From assembly GCF_000956505.1 (NCBI RefSeq), contig NZ_JYIX01000039.1, positions 62,001 through 126,000 on the forward strand: a stretch of 64,000 nucleotides of DNA. The letters run 5' to 3'. The notes beneath the pieces were generated by a model. It was given only the letters and a program-made list of their open reading frames with translations, was not told where the DNA came from and did no database searches. Source of the DNA: Microbacterium azadirachtae. Lineage in GTDB: Bacteria; Actinomycetota; Actinomycetes; Actinomycetales; Microbacteriaceae. The first letter of the stretch is position 1. Each line of letters begins with the position of its first letter. Shown in pieces: positions 42,408-51,692 of this stretch. Both the position numbers and the translations under genes were made by a program.

Positions 42408-44012
42408 ATGACATCGACGACGCGCGAGGCTCTGGAACAGGTCGAGCACCTGCTCCAGCAGGTGTGCGCGTCGGCTGAGGTGGCGGCGCAGTTCGAGGGC
42501 GTCGCGGATCCCGAGACGATCCGCATCCTGCAGTCGCTCGGGCGCGTGCAGCGGCTGCTCGACGCGGGCATCACGGCCGCGGCCGCACATGCGAAGGAGC
42601 GGGAGGCCGGGGCCGCGTCATCGACGATCAGCGCTACCGCCGGGTGCGCCGACCTGACCGAGCTGCTGCGCCGTGCACTGCGGGCGGATGTGGGCACGGC
42701 CCGCAGGTACGTGCGCGCTGCGGACGCGGTCGGGTGCGACTTCCTGCTGTCTGCGGGAGAGCACGCGCCGGCGCGGTTCGAGGCGCTCGGGCAGGCCCTG
42801 CGTGACGGGGAGATCTCCGTGATCGGGTTGCTCGCCGCGATCGGTCCCGTCGAGCGGGCCCGCGCGCGGATCACCGACGATGAGCGTGAAGCTCTCGACG
42901 CTCTGCTCGCGAACACGGCCCGAGGACGGGACCTGCCCGACGAGCGCGGCAACCCCGGCCCCGCGCCGTCCACCGACGAACTCGCCGACTTCGCCCGCGC
43001 CCTGATGCTCCGGATCGACCCGGATGGCGCCGAGCCCGACGACCGGCGAGCAGAGCACAACCGGGGGTTCACGATCGGCCGCCTTCGCGACGGCGTGCGT
43101 CCGGTTCAGGGCGGGCTGCTGCCGGAGGTCGCCGGGGTGCTGGAGCGCCTGTTCGACGCGCTCAACAACCCCGCCGCCGCGGGCTCTCCCGACCTGAGCA
43201 GGCGCGCCGGAAGCGATTCGGATCCTGCTTCAGGATCCGGCACGTCGGTCGGATCCGATGATTCTGGTGGCGGACGCGGCGACGTGCGCTTCTGCGAACC
43301 CGACGACGACCCGCTCGATCCGGCCCTCGAAGCCGGCCCGCCCGCCCCGGTCGACACCCGCACCCGGGCGCAGCGCAACCACGACAACCTCGCCGCCATC
43401 CTGAACGTCGCCGCCGCCCATGCGGACATGCCCACGCTCGGCGGCGCGGCCCCGACACTGGTCGTCTCCGTGTCCGCGGCGGACTACGCCCGCGGCACCG
43501 GAAGAGCGTTCATCGAGGGCACGAACGACGACGTTCCCCTGTCGGTCGCGCACCACACCGCCTGCGCCGGCGGGATCCAGCGCGTGCTGTACGACGAACA
43601 CGGCCAGATCGTCTCTCTCGGCACCTCGGCGCGGATCTTCAACGCCCTGCAACGCCGCGCGATCCTGCATCGCGACCGAGAGTGCGTGATCCCCGGCTGC
43701 CATGTGCCCGCGACCTGGTGCGAGATCCACCACGTCCGAGAGCATGCCGACGGCGGCCCGACCCACACCAGTAACGGCGTCGCCCTCTGCTGGAATCACC
43801 ACCGCACCCTCGACACCTCGGGATGGCGGATCCGCATGAGCCACGGCGCCCCCGAGATCCGCGGACCACACTGGTGGGACCCGCACGACGCCTGGCACCG
43901 CCCACGCAACCGCGGCGGCAGCCCCAGCACCGTCCGCCGGACCCTCGCCGATGCCCTCGGCCCACCCGGGGTGACCCAGCCGCGGGCCGAACACCTCGGC
44001 TCACTGAGGTGA
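42408..44012 (+). CDS. DUF222/13E12-type HNH endonuclease-like protein
   Basis: A 534-residue protein. The N-terminal 300 residues are the helical DUF222 region (RALRADVGTARRYVRAADAVG). A charged low-complexity linker of about 50 residues follows, then the C-terminal HNH motif: CVIPGCHVPATWCEIHHVREH, ALCWNHHRTLD. These proteins are multicopy in actinobacteria (the REP13E12 family) and may derive from selfish elements; target unknown. The ATG at 42408 is chosen over a TTG at 42396 because the normal DUF222 start is short. Confidence 0.88.
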   Translation: MTSTTREALEQVEHLLQQVCASAEVAAQFEGVADPETIRILQSLGRVQRLLDAGITAAAAHAKEREAGAASSTISATAGCADLTELLRRALRADVGTARRYVRAADAVGCDFLLSAGEHAPARFEALGQALRDGEISVIGLLAAIGPVERARARITDDEREALDALLANTARGRDLPDERGNPGPAPSTDELADFARALMLRIDPDGAEPDDRRAEHNRGFTIGRLRDGVRPVQGGLLPEVAGVLERLFDALNNPAAAGSPDLSRRAGSDSDPASGSGTSVGSDDSGGGRGDVRFCEPDDDPLDPALEAGPPAPVDTRTRAQRNHDNLAAILNVAAAHADMPTLGGAAPTLVVSVSAADYARGTGRAFIEGTNDDVPLSVAHHTACAGGIQRVLYDEHGQIVSLGTSARIFNALQRRAILHRDRECVIPGCHVPATWCEIHHVREHADGGPTHTSNGVALCWNHHRTLDTSGWRIRMSHGAPEIRGPHWWDPHDAWHRPRNRGGSPSTVRRTLADALGPPGVTQPRAEHLGSLR

Positions 44013-44087
44013 AGGAGGGGAGATCTCACCGCGTCCGAGTTGCCCGGTAGACAGAACCAGGTTCGAAGGATCGGCTGGCAGACGCGC

Positions 44088-44093
44088 TAGTGT
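44088..44093 (+). promoter_or_regulatory. -10 box (TAGTGT) of the 44.1-kb membrane protein gene
   Basis: TAGTGT ends 6 bases before the ATG at 44100, predicting a leaderless mRNA. Confidence 0.5.
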
Positions 44094-44099
44094 CCGAGC

Positions 44100-44801
44100 A
44101 TGGGACGCGACGAGCGCAGGCCCACCGTGTACTCCGCGGTGCCGAAGAACCTCACGGCCCCGTACGTGATCCCGCCGCTCGAACACGATCGGGACGGCCG
44201 CCCTCGTCCCGCCGGCGCTCCGGCGCCCGAAACGCCTCCGCAGCGACGGTCGTGGACGCCCCTCATCCTCATCGGCATCGCGGCGCTCATCCTGATCCCC
44301 GCCGCGCTCGGGCTCGTCGCAGGGCTGTCGGAGCAGTCCTCGTCCGAGGGGTCCGCGCCCGACGGCGTCCAGCCGGTCGTCGAGACAGGCGCGCCCGCGT
44401 CACCTGCCCCACCCGTCCCGGCGGCCGACCCGGGGTATCCCGCGCTGGATCCCGCACAGCTGGAGGCCCTTCTCCACGACCCGGCCGGTCATGAGGGGGA
44501 GCAGCACACGGCCTACGTCGAGATCCAGGTCGGCACCGAGACCATTCCGCAGAGCCTGCGCGACACCACGGGGCTCATCGGCTTCGTCGGCGTCGCCCAG
44601 CCGGAGGGCACGCTGCAGGACGCCGCGAATCCGGTCGCCCTGACGGCGGATCCGGGGGTGCTCGATGCTGCCGTAAGCGGCGACGTGCTGCGGATCGAGT
44701 TCGTGGTGCCCTCGGCGGCGGGTCGGACCACGGTGTACAACGGCTCAGGGATCCCCGAGCTGCGGGTCGTCACCACCGAGAAGGTCGCGACCCTGCCCTG
44801 A
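44100..44801 (+). CDS. Single-pass membrane protein of unknown function
   Basis: A 233-residue protein not assigned to a family. The Pro/Arg-rich cytoplasmic N-terminus (about 50 residues) leads to one hydrophobic helix (PLILIGIAALILIPAALGLVAG). A Ser/Pro/Ala-rich spacer and a folded C-terminal domain of about 120 residues rich in strands follow, with no Cys. The orientation predicts an exported C-terminal domain. It is leaderless and stands alone between the HNH gene and the phosphoglucomutase operon. Confidence 0.75.
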   Translation: MGRDERRPTVYSAVPKNLTAPYVIPPLEHDRDGRPRPAGAPAPETPPQRRSWTPLILIGIAALILIPAALGLVAGLSEQSSSEGSAPDGVQPVVETGAPASPAPPVPAADPGYPALDPAQLEALLHDPAGHEGEQHTAYVEIQVGTETIPQSLRDTTGLIGFVGVAQPEGTLQDAANPVALTADPGVLDAAVSGDVLRIEFVVPSAAGRTTVYNGSGIPELRVVTTEKVATLP

Positions 44802-44915
44802 GTTTCGACGTCCGCACGCCTTCCCGCGGCACCCCGTGCGCACTACCCTGGACAGGGTGGCACCCAGACGTGCCGATCCGAAAGATCCCGTTCTCAGCCA
44901 CCCGGAGGCTCCGCC

Positions 44916-45653
44916 GTGCCCGACACCCCCGCAGCGCTTCCCGATCTGCATCGCTCGGCCGCCGTGCTGTTCGATCTCGACGGCGTGCTGACGCCTACCG
45001 CCGAGGTGCACATGCACGCCTGGCAGGCGGTGTTCGACGAGGTGTTCCTGCTCTGGGGCATCGCTCCCGCGTACACCGACGAGGACTACTTCGCATACGT
45101 CGACGGCAAGAAGCGCTACGACGGCGTCGCGAGCCTGCTCCGCAGTCGCAACGTCGAGATCCCGTGGGGGTCCGTCGACGACGACCCGGAGGTCGACACC
45201 GTCTGCGGGATCGGCAACCGCAAGAACGTCGCCTTCTCGGAGGCGCTGCGCCGCGACGGCATCTCCCCGTATCCCGGATCCCTCGCCCTGCTTCAGGAGC
45301 TGCGCGCCGCGGAGGTGCCGATGGCGGTCGTGTCCAGCTCCAAGAACGCGGAGGAGGTGCTGGCCACGGCCGGTATCCGCGACTTCTTCACGGTGATCGT
45401 CGACGGCGTCGTCGCCGAGCGTGAGCACCTCGCGTCCAAGCCCGCGCCCGACGTGTTCCGCGTGGGCGCCGAGCGCATCGGCGTCGACCCGGCATCCGCG
45501 GTCGCCGTCGAGGACGCGACCAGCGGCGTCGCCTCGGCCGCCGCGGCCGGCTACGGCACGGTCGTCGGCGTCGACCGCGGAGCCGGATCCGATAGCCTCC
45601 TCGCCCATGGCGCGACCGTCGTCGTGGACGACCTCGACCGCTTCCTGTCCTGA
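44916..45653 (+). CDS. Beta-phosphoglucomutase, HAD family
   Basis: A 245-residue HAD-IA enzyme that interconverts beta-glucose-1-phosphate and glucose-6-phosphate. The nucleophile D20 and acid/base D22 are in VLFDLDGVLTP; motif II is VVSSSKN, motif III Lys is in LASKPAPDVF, and motif IV is AVEDATSGV. The GTG start has GGAGG 7 bases upstream. It precedes the GH65 phosphorylase gene by 26 bases, and that enzyme's product (beta-glucose-1-phosphate) is this one's substrate, which supports the assignment over a generic HAD phosphatase. Confidence 0.9.
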   Translation: MPDTPAALPDLHRSAAVLFDLDGVLTPTAEVHMHAWQAVFDEVFLLWGIAPAYTDEDYFAYVDGKKRYDGVASLLRSRNVEIPWGSVDDDPEVDTVCGIGNRKNVAFSEALRRDGISPYPGSLALLQELRAAEVPMAVVSSSKNAEEVLATAGIRDFFTVIVDGVVAEREHLASKPAPDVFRVGAERIGVDPASAVAVEDATSGVASAAAAGYGTVVGVDRGAGSDSLLAHGATVVVDDLDRFLS

Positions 45654-45679
45654 ACCGATCCCCTCACGGAGAGCACTGC

Positions 45680-48184
45680 ATGATCGATCGCGACCTCTTC
45701 CCCGTCGACCCGTGGCGTCTGGTCGAGACGTCCTATCCGCACGTGAACCCTGGCGTCTCGGAGACGCTCATGGGTCTCGGCAACGGATATCTCGGCCTGC
45801 GCGGCAATCACATCGAGGGCCGCAACGCGCTCGAGCACGGCACCTTCATCAACGGGCTGCATGAGACCTGGAAGATCCGCCATGCCGAACAGGCGTTCGG
45901 CTTCGCCGAGGTCGGCCAGACGATCGTGAACGCCCCGGACGCCAAGGTCATGCGGGTGTACGTCGACGACGAGCCGCTGAGCTTCGACGAGGCGGACGTG
46001 CGCGAGTACCGCCGCGAGCTCGACTTCCGCACGGGCGTCCTCAGCCGAGAGGTGCTGTGGGAGACGCCCTCGGGAAAGCAGGTGCGCATCCGCGACGAGC
46101 GCATCGTGTCCTTCGTCGAGCGCCACCTCGCGGTGCTGCGCCTCGAGGTCACGGTCGAGAACTCCGACGCGCCCGTGACGATCTCATGCCAGCTGCTGAA
46201 CCGGCAGGACGGCGAGGACGTGTACGGCGGCGTGCCGTCGATGGCGGCGGGATCCCCGGGGGAGAAGGCCGGCTTCGATCCGCGCAAGGCGGAGCGGATC
46301 GGCGACCGCGTGCTGCAGCCCGCCGAGTACTGGCAGGACGGCGGGCGTTCCGCCCTCGCCTATCGCGTCGCGGACTCCGGCATGACCCTCGCCGTGGTCG
46401 CCGACCACCTGGTCGAGACCGAGAACGAGTACACCGCACGGCAGCTCGTCGAGCCCGACATCGCGAAGAACGTGTTCCGGGTGCAGGCGAAGGCCGGCGT
46501 CCCCACGCGCGTGACGAAGCTCGTGAGCTACCACACGTCCCGCGGCGTGCCGGCGCGCGAGCTCATCGACCGCTGCCGGCGCACGCTCGACCGTGCCGCG
46601 GTGGAGGGCGTCGAGGCGCAGTTCGCCAAGCAGGCCGAGTGGCTGACCGCGTTCTGGGAGCGCAGCGATGTGCGCATCGCCGGACACGACGACCTGCAGC
46701 AGGCGACCCGCTGGTGCCTGTTCCAGATCGCGCAGGCCTCCGCGCGCGCCGACGGCGCCGGCGTCTCGGCCAAGGGCGTGAGCGGATCCGGCTACGGCGG
46801 GCACTACTTCTGGGACACCGAGGTGTACGTGCTGCCGTTCCTCACCTACACGTCGCCGCAGTTCGCGCGCAACGCGCTGCGCTGCCGCGTGCACATGCTG
46901 CCCGCCGCGCGCCGTCGCGCCGGCCAGCTGAACGAGGGCGGGGCGCTCTTCCCCTGGCGCACGATCAACGGCGAGGAGGCCAGCGCGTACTACGCCGCGG
47001 GCACCGCGCAGTACCACATCAACGCCGACGTCAGCTATGCGCTCGGGAAGTACGTGCGCGCGACGGGCGACGACGACTTCCTCTACCGTCAGGGCGTGGA
47101 CATCGCCGTGGAGACGGCGCGGATGTGGGCGACGCTGGGCTTCTGGCGCTCCGCCGCGGGCGTGGACACGTTCCACATCCACGGTGTCACCGGCCCGGAC
47201 GAGTACACCACCGTCGTCAACGACAACCTCTTCACGAACGTCATGGCCCGGTACAACCTGCGCTTCGCGGCGCGCGTGGTGCGGGAGATGGCCGCGGATG
47301 CGCCGGAGGCGTACGACGCGGCGGTGGAGCGGCTCGGCATCGAGCCCGCCGAGGTCGAGCGGTGGGAGCGCGCGGCCGACGCGATGCACATCCCGTTCAG
47401 CCCCGCGCTGGGGATCCACCCGCAGGATTCGCTGTTCCTCGAGCGTGAGGTGTGGGATCTGCCGGCCACCCCGCCCGAGCAGCGCCCCCTGCTGCTGCAC
47501 TTCCACCCGCTCGTGATCTACCGCTTCCAGGTGCTGAAGCAGGCGGACGTGGTGCTCGCGCTGTTCCTGCAGGGCAACCACTTCAGCGAGGCCGAGAAAC
47601 TCGCCGACTTCGAGTACTACGACCCGCTCACCACGGGCGACTCGACCCTGTCGGCGGTCGTGCAGTCGATCCTCGCCGCGGAGGTCGGGTACCAGGACCT
47701 CGCGCACGAGTACTTCGAGCACGCGATCTACGTCGACCTGGGCGACCTGCACCGCAACGCCTCGGACGGCGTGCACGTGGCGTCCGCGGGTGGCGTGTGG
47801 ACGGCGCTCGTGTGCGGATTCGGCGGCATGCGCGACCACGACGGCGAGCTCAGCTTCGATCCCCGTCTGCCGACCGACTGGCCGGAGCTGTCGTATCCGC
47901 TGCAGTGGCACGGCTCCCAGCTGCAGATCACGCTGACCGCGGACCAGCTGCTGGTCGAGGTGCGCTCGGGCGATCCGGTCTCCTTCTCGGTGCGCGGAGC
48001 CGCGCACACGGCGTCGATCGACGCTCCGGCCGCCGTGCATCTCGCGGACCAGGGTCCTGTCCTGCGCGGGCGCCCGGAGTTCGGTTCGCAGGCGCGCCGC
48101 GAGGACGGCACGATCCTGTCGCCCACTGTTCCGACGACCTCGGCCATCCCGATCGTCGGCTACGTCGGAGAATCGGGGGAGTAG
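45680..48184 (+). CDS. GH65 disaccharide phosphorylase
   Basis: An 834-residue inverting phosphorylase of the GH65 family (maltose, trehalose, kojibiose or nigerose phosphorylase), splitting a disaccharide with phosphate to beta-glucose-1-phosphate and glucose. The N-terminal beta-sandwich (ETLMGLGNGYLGLRGN) leads to the (alpha/alpha)6 barrel. This holds GYGGHYFWDTEVYVLPFL and the catalytic acid E508 in GVTGPDEYTTVVNDN, and then the C-terminal sheet domains. The disaccharide is not predictable from sequence alone. In an operon with beta-phosphoglucomutase. Confidence 0.93.
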   Translation: MIDRDLFPVDPWRLVETSYPHVNPGVSETLMGLGNGYLGLRGNHIEGRNALEHGTFINGLHETWKIRHAEQAFGFAEVGQTIVNAPDAKVMRVYVDDEPLSFDEADVREYRRELDFRTGVLSREVLWETPSGKQVRIRDERIVSFVERHLAVLRLEVTVENSDAPVTISCQLLNRQDGEDVYGGVPSMAAGSPGEKAGFDPRKAERIGDRVLQPAEYWQDGGRSALAYRVADSGMTLAVVADHLVETENEYTARQLVEPDIAKNVFRVQAKAGVPTRVTKLVSYHTSRGVPARELIDRCRRTLDRAAVEGVEAQFAKQAEWLTAFWERSDVRIAGHDDLQQATRWCLFQIAQASARADGAGVSAKGVSGSGYGGHYFWDTEVYVLPFLTYTSPQFARNALRCRVHMLPAARRRAGQLNEGGALFPWRTINGEEASAYYAAGTAQYHINADVSYALGKYVRATGDDDFLYRQGVDIAVETARMWATLGFWRSAAGVDTFHIHGVTGPDEYTTVVNDNLFTNVMARYNLRFAARVVREMAADAPEAYDAAVERLGIEPAEVERWERAADAMHIPFSPALGIHPQDSLFLEREVWDLPATPPEQRPLLLHFHPLVIYRFQVLKQADVVLALFLQGNHFSEAEKLADFEYYDPLTTGDSTLSAVVQSILAAEVGYQDLAHEYFEHAIYVDLGDLHRNASDGVHVASAGGVWTALVCGFGGMRDHDGELSFDPRLPTDWPELSYPLQWHGSQLQITLTADQLLVEVRSGDPVSFSVRGAAHTASIDAPAAVHLADQGPVLRGRPEFGSQARREDGTILSPTVPTTSAIPIVGYVGESGE

Positions 48185-48231
48185 TCCCGACCGTGGCGCC
48201 GGTCCCCGAGACTCTCGAGGGGATCGGCGCC

Positions 48232-48262
48232 CGCCGCGGGCCGGTGCTTCGCGGCCCGCGGC
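48232..48262. terminator. Terminator between GH65 and DUF1918 genes
   Basis: GCCGCGGGCC pairs perfectly with GGCCCGCGGC around an 11-base loop between convergent genes. Confidence 0.75.
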
Positions 48263-48442
48263 CTATTCGCCGTGCCTGATCTCGCAGTCACTGCCCGGTG
48301 AGAGCACCGCCTCGTGCCCGTCGTCGTAGCGCACGACGAGGAGCTCGCCGCGCACCTCGAGGACCACGCCGGATCGCTCCGCGCCGCCCACCACCCGGCC
48401 GTGGATGCGGATCCGGTCGCCTGCTGCCACCTGCGTCATCAT
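48263..48442 (-). CDS. DUF1918-domain small protein
   Basis: A 59-residue protein found by reading the minus strand. It has VAAGDRIRIHGRVVGGAERSG and LVVRYDDGHEAVLSPGSDCEI, the beta-barrel pattern of DUF1918 proteins of actinobacteria (function unknown). Two adjacent ATGs (48442 and 48439) follow AGGAGGAGG; either could be used. It is convergent with the GH65 gene, with a hairpin directly after the stop. Confidence 0.85.
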   Translation of the reverse strand: MMTQVAAGDRIRIHGRVVGGAERSGVVLEVRGELLVVRYDDGHEAVLSPGSDCEIRHGE

Positions 48443-48594
48443 CCACCTCCTCCTTCAGGGTACGTCCGTTCGAGGGGCTGCGGCAGGGGTTCGCCGGGGC
48501 TTCTCCCGCACCGTCCGGCGGGGCGTCGGCGCCGACGCCGCAGACGTCCAGGCATCGGCGCCGGATGGCCCGCGCCGATGTCCGACGCACACCG

Positions 48595-48600
48595 TAGTCT
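48595..48600 (+). promoter_or_regulatory. -10 box (TAGTCT) of dnaX
   Basis: TAGTCT ends 6 bases before the GTG start, predicting a leaderless dnaX mRNA. Confidence 0.55.
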
Positions 48601-48606
48601 TGTCGG

Positions 48607-51042
48607 GTGAGCACAGCCCTGTACCGCCGTTACCGGCCCGAGAATTTCGGGGAGATGATCGGGCAGTCGCAGGTGACCGATCCGCTCATGACCGCGCTGC
48701 GCGGCGACAGGGTGGGCCACGCCTATCTGTTCTCCGGCCCGCGAGGCTGCGGGAAGACCACATCCGCACGGATCCTGGCGCGCTGTCTGAACTGCGCCGA
48801 AGGCCCCACCGACACCCCGTGCGGCGTGTGCCCGAGCTGTGTCGAGCTGTCGCGCAACGGCGGCGGATCCCTCGACGTCGTCGAGATCGACGCGGCCAGC
48901 CACAACGGCGTCGACGACGCCAGGGATCTGCGCGAGCGCGCGACGTTCGCGCCCAGCCGAGACCGGTTCAAGATCTTCATCCTCGACGAGGCGCACATGG
49001 TGACGCCGCAGGGCTTCAACGCGCTGCTGAAGCTCGTCGAGGAGCCGCCGCCGCACATCAAGTTCATCTTCGCGACGACCGAGCCCGAAAAGGTGCTCGG
49101 CACGATCCGCTCCCGCACGCACCACTACCCGTTCCGGCTGGTGCCGCCCGCGGCCATGCTCGAGTACGTCGAGAAGCTGTGCACGGAGGAAGGCGTGACC
49201 GTCGCCCAGGGCGTGCTGCCGCTCGTCGTGCGCGCCGGCGGCGGATCCCCGCGCGACACGCTTTCGCTGCTCGACCAGCTCATCGCGGGCTCCGAGAACG
49301 GCGACGTCAGCTACGAGCGCGCGGTCGCGCTGCTCGGCTACACGCACTCCGCGCTGCTCGACGAGATCGTCGACGCGCTCGCCGCGGGCGACGCAGCCGC
49401 CGCCTTCCCCGCGATCGACCGAGTGGTGCAGACCGGACAGGATCCGCGCCGCTTCGTCGACGACCTGCTGGAGCGGCTGCGCGACCTCATCGTGATCGCC
49501 GCGGTCGGTGATGCGGCCTCTGCGGTGCTGCGCGGGGTTCCGGAGGACGAACTGACCCGCATGCGCGGCCAGGCCATGGCGTTCGGCGGTCCGCGTCTGT
49601 CGCGCGCGGCCGACCTGGTCAGCTCGGCGCTCGACGACATGTCGGGAGCGACGTCGCCGCGTCTGCATCTCGAGCTGCTCGTCGCCCGCGTGCTCACGGC
49701 TCTCGCCGGGGGCGGGGAGACGGCGCCCGTGGCGAACCCCGCTGCGGCTGCTGCGCCTGTCGCCGCTGCCCCTGCTGCTGCTGCTGCTGCCTCGGCGCCG
49801 ACTGCTGCCCCGGCTCCGGCCGCGGCGGTCGCCCCGGCCTCGCCGGCGGCGAAGCCCGCTGCCCCGGTGCCGCCCGCATCCCCGGCGGACGCTGCGGGCC
49901 CGGCCTCCGCTGCTGAGCCCGAGCCGGCACCCGTGGCCCAGCCCGAGCCTGCCCCCGCGCCCCAGCCCGAGCCGGCCTCGGCGGCTGAGTCGACGCCCGA
50001 GCCTGCCCCGGCGGCCGCGTCGGCCTCCGCAGCCGGTCCCGTCGATTTCGACCGGGTCCGGGCCTCCTGGACCGCGGTGCTCGGACGACTCGAGAAGATC
50101 AGCCGCGGGTCCTGGCTCGTGGTCACCGCGGTGCAGCCGCTCGCCTACGACGCCGAGACCGAGGTACTCACACTCGGGTTCCCCGGACCGAACGACGTCG
50201 CGCGGTTCAAGGGTACGAAGCCCGGTGACGGCCCGTCCGACCACCTGCGCACCGCGATCGAGGGCGAGCTCGCCGTCAAGGTCAAATACCTGCCGGCCCC
50301 GCTGCCCGCGGCGGCTCCCGAACGGAAGTTAGCAGAGAGCGGGAAGGCCCCGCGCCCCTCCGACCAGACCTCGGCCGAGCCCGCGGAGCGCGGACCCGAC
50401 TCGGCATCGCCCGCGACGCCCCCGCCGTCGTCGAGCACGGCTCGGGCGCCGCAGCGCCCGGCTCCGACGGCCGCCGCCCCCGTCACCGAGTGGGCGGTCG
50501 CCGCGATTCCGCAAGGGGAGTCGGAGCCCGCCCCGCCGGCGGAAGCGGCCGCTTCCGCGCCCGCTGCGACTGAACCTCCCGCGCCTGACGCCGAACCCGC
50601 CGCGTCCGCATCGCAGGTGGCGCAGTTCCCGGTCGACGAGGAACCCGCCGACATCGAGGCGATGCCGGCGTCCGGCTGGTACGAGCCCGGGCACGACGGG
50701 GACGTCCTCGACGACGAACCTCCGTTCCCCGATGACGCCGACGATCCGGGCCCGGATGCCGGTCCCGGTCGCTACAGCGCTGCCCCCGAGCCCGCTTTGG
50801 CTCCGGTCGGACAGGCCCTGGCCGAGGTCGGCGGAGCGGATCCGAGTCCTGCACCCGCAGCCGCCGCGGCACGGCCGGATCCGGCGCCGCGCGCCGCGCC
50901 TCCCGCGCCTGCGGTCATCGACCGTGCTCCGCGCTCCGGCGCTCCCGGTGTGCAGCGCTACGGCGAGGCGGTGGTGCGCCAGGTGCTCGGCGCGAGGTTC
51001 CTCCGCGAGGAGCCGTACGAGCCGCAGACCCGGTTCCAGTGA
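48607..51042 (+). CDS. dnaX: DNA polymerase III subunit gamma/tau
   Basis: An 811-residue clamp-loader ATPase. It starts LYRRYRPENFGEMIGQ, has Walker A GPRGCGKTTSAR, a four-Cys zinc site (CLNC, CGVCPSC), the DEAH box LDEAHM and sensor-1 FATTEPEKVL. Domain III is followed by a very long Ala/Pro/Glu low-complexity region (about residues 375-475) and a further acidic tail. No slippery A-tract for a gamma frameshift was seen. The GTG start without ribosome site follows a TAGTCT box. recR follows 56 bases later, the common dnaX-recR pairing. Confidence 0.96.
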   Translation: MSTALYRRYRPENFGEMIGQSQVTDPLMTALRGDRVGHAYLFSGPRGCGKTTSARILARCLNCAEGPTDTPCGVCPSCVELSRNGGGSLDVVEIDAASHNGVDDARDLRERATFAPSRDRFKIFILDEAHMVTPQGFNALLKLVEEPPPHIKFIFATTEPEKVLGTIRSRTHHYPFRLVPPAAMLEYVEKLCTEEGVTVAQGVLPLVVRAGGGSPRDTLSLLDQLIAGSENGDVSYERAVALLGYTHSALLDEIVDALAAGDAAAAFPAIDRVVQTGQDPRRFVDDLLERLRDLIVIAAVGDAASAVLRGVPEDELTRMRGQAMAFGGPRLSRAADLVSSALDDMSGATSPRLHLELLVARVLTALAGGGETAPVANPAAAAAPVAAAPAAAAAASAPTAAPAPAAAVAPASPAAKPAAPVPPASPADAAGPASAAEPEPAPVAQPEPAPAPQPEPASAAESTPEPAPAAASASAAGPVDFDRVRASWTAVLGRLEKISRGSWLVVTAVQPLAYDAETEVLTLGFPGPNDVARFKGTKPGDGPSDHLRTAIEGELAVKVKYLPAPLPAAAPERKLAESGKAPRPSDQTSAEPAERGPDSASPATPPPSSSTARAPQRPAPTAAAPVTEWAVAAIPQGESEPAPPAEAAASAPAATEPPAPDAEPAASASQVAQFPVDEEPADIEAMPASGWYEPGHDGDVLDDEPPFPDDADDPGPDAGPGRYSAAPEPALAPVGQALAEVGGADPSPAPAAAAARPDPAPRAAPPAPAVIDRAPRSGAPGVQRYGEAVVRQVLGARFLREEPYEPQTRFQ

Positions 51043-51098
51043 GGAACCGCGACAGCGGCGACCAGGAGAAGTGAACGAGCGATCATGAGGATCATGAG

Positions 51099-51692
51099 AT
51101 GTACGACGGCATCGTCCAGGAACTGATCGACGAGTTCGGTCGCCTGCCGGGTATCGGCCCGAAATCCGCGCAGCGCATCACGTTCCACATCCTGCAGACG
51201 CCCTCCTTCGATGTGAAGCGGCTCTCCGAGCTGCTCTCCGAGGTGCGCGAGCGGGTGCGGTTCTGCGAGATCTGCGGCAACGTCGCGGAGCAGGAGCGCT
51301 GTGCGATCTGCCGCGACCCGCGCCGCAACCCCGAGTTCATCTGCGTGGTCGAGGATGCCAAGGACGTCGCGGCGATCGAGCGCACGCGTGAATTCCGAGG
51401 GCTCTACCACGTGCTGGGCGGCGCGATCAGCCCGATCGCCGGCGTCGGGCCGGATGACCTGCGCATCGCCCAGCTGATGACGCGGCTCGCCGACGGCACC
51501 GTGCAGGAGGTCATCCTCGCGACGAACCCGAACCTCGAGGGCGAGGCGACGGCGAGCTATCTCAGCAGGCTGCTCACCACCATGCAGATCACCGTCTCGC
51601 GTCTCGCGTCCGGTCTGCCGGTGGGCGGCGACCTGGAGTACGCGGACGAGGTCACGCTCGGACGCGCCTTCGAGGGGCGGCGCGTGCTGTGA
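51099..51692 (+). CDS. recR: Recombination protein RecR
   Basis: A 197-residue RecFOR-pathway protein. The helix-hairpin-helix [13 protein letters not shown] is near residue 15. The zinc finger C-x2-C, C-x2-C appears as [18 protein letters not shown]. The Toprim domain has [12 protein letters not shown] and a later [16 protein letters not shown]. No strong ribosome site (GAGGATC only). Ends in a GTGA overlap with the transporter gene. Confidence 0.96.
   Translation: MYDGIVQELIDEFGRLPGIGPKSAQRITFHILQTPSFDVKRLSELLSEVRERVRFCEICGNVAEQERCAICRDPRRNPEFICVVEDAKDVAAIERTREFRGLYHVLGGAISPIAGVGPDDLRIAQLMTRLADGTVQEVILATNPNLEGEATASYLSRLLTTMQITVSRLASGLPVGGDLEYADEVTLGRAFEGRRVL

Noticed and set aside
39704-43072. 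Upstream extension of the DUF58 frame through the MoxR gene and into the HNH gene
   Set aside because: The extension is out of frame with MoxR and antisense to HNH; a coupled start at 41005 explains the gene.
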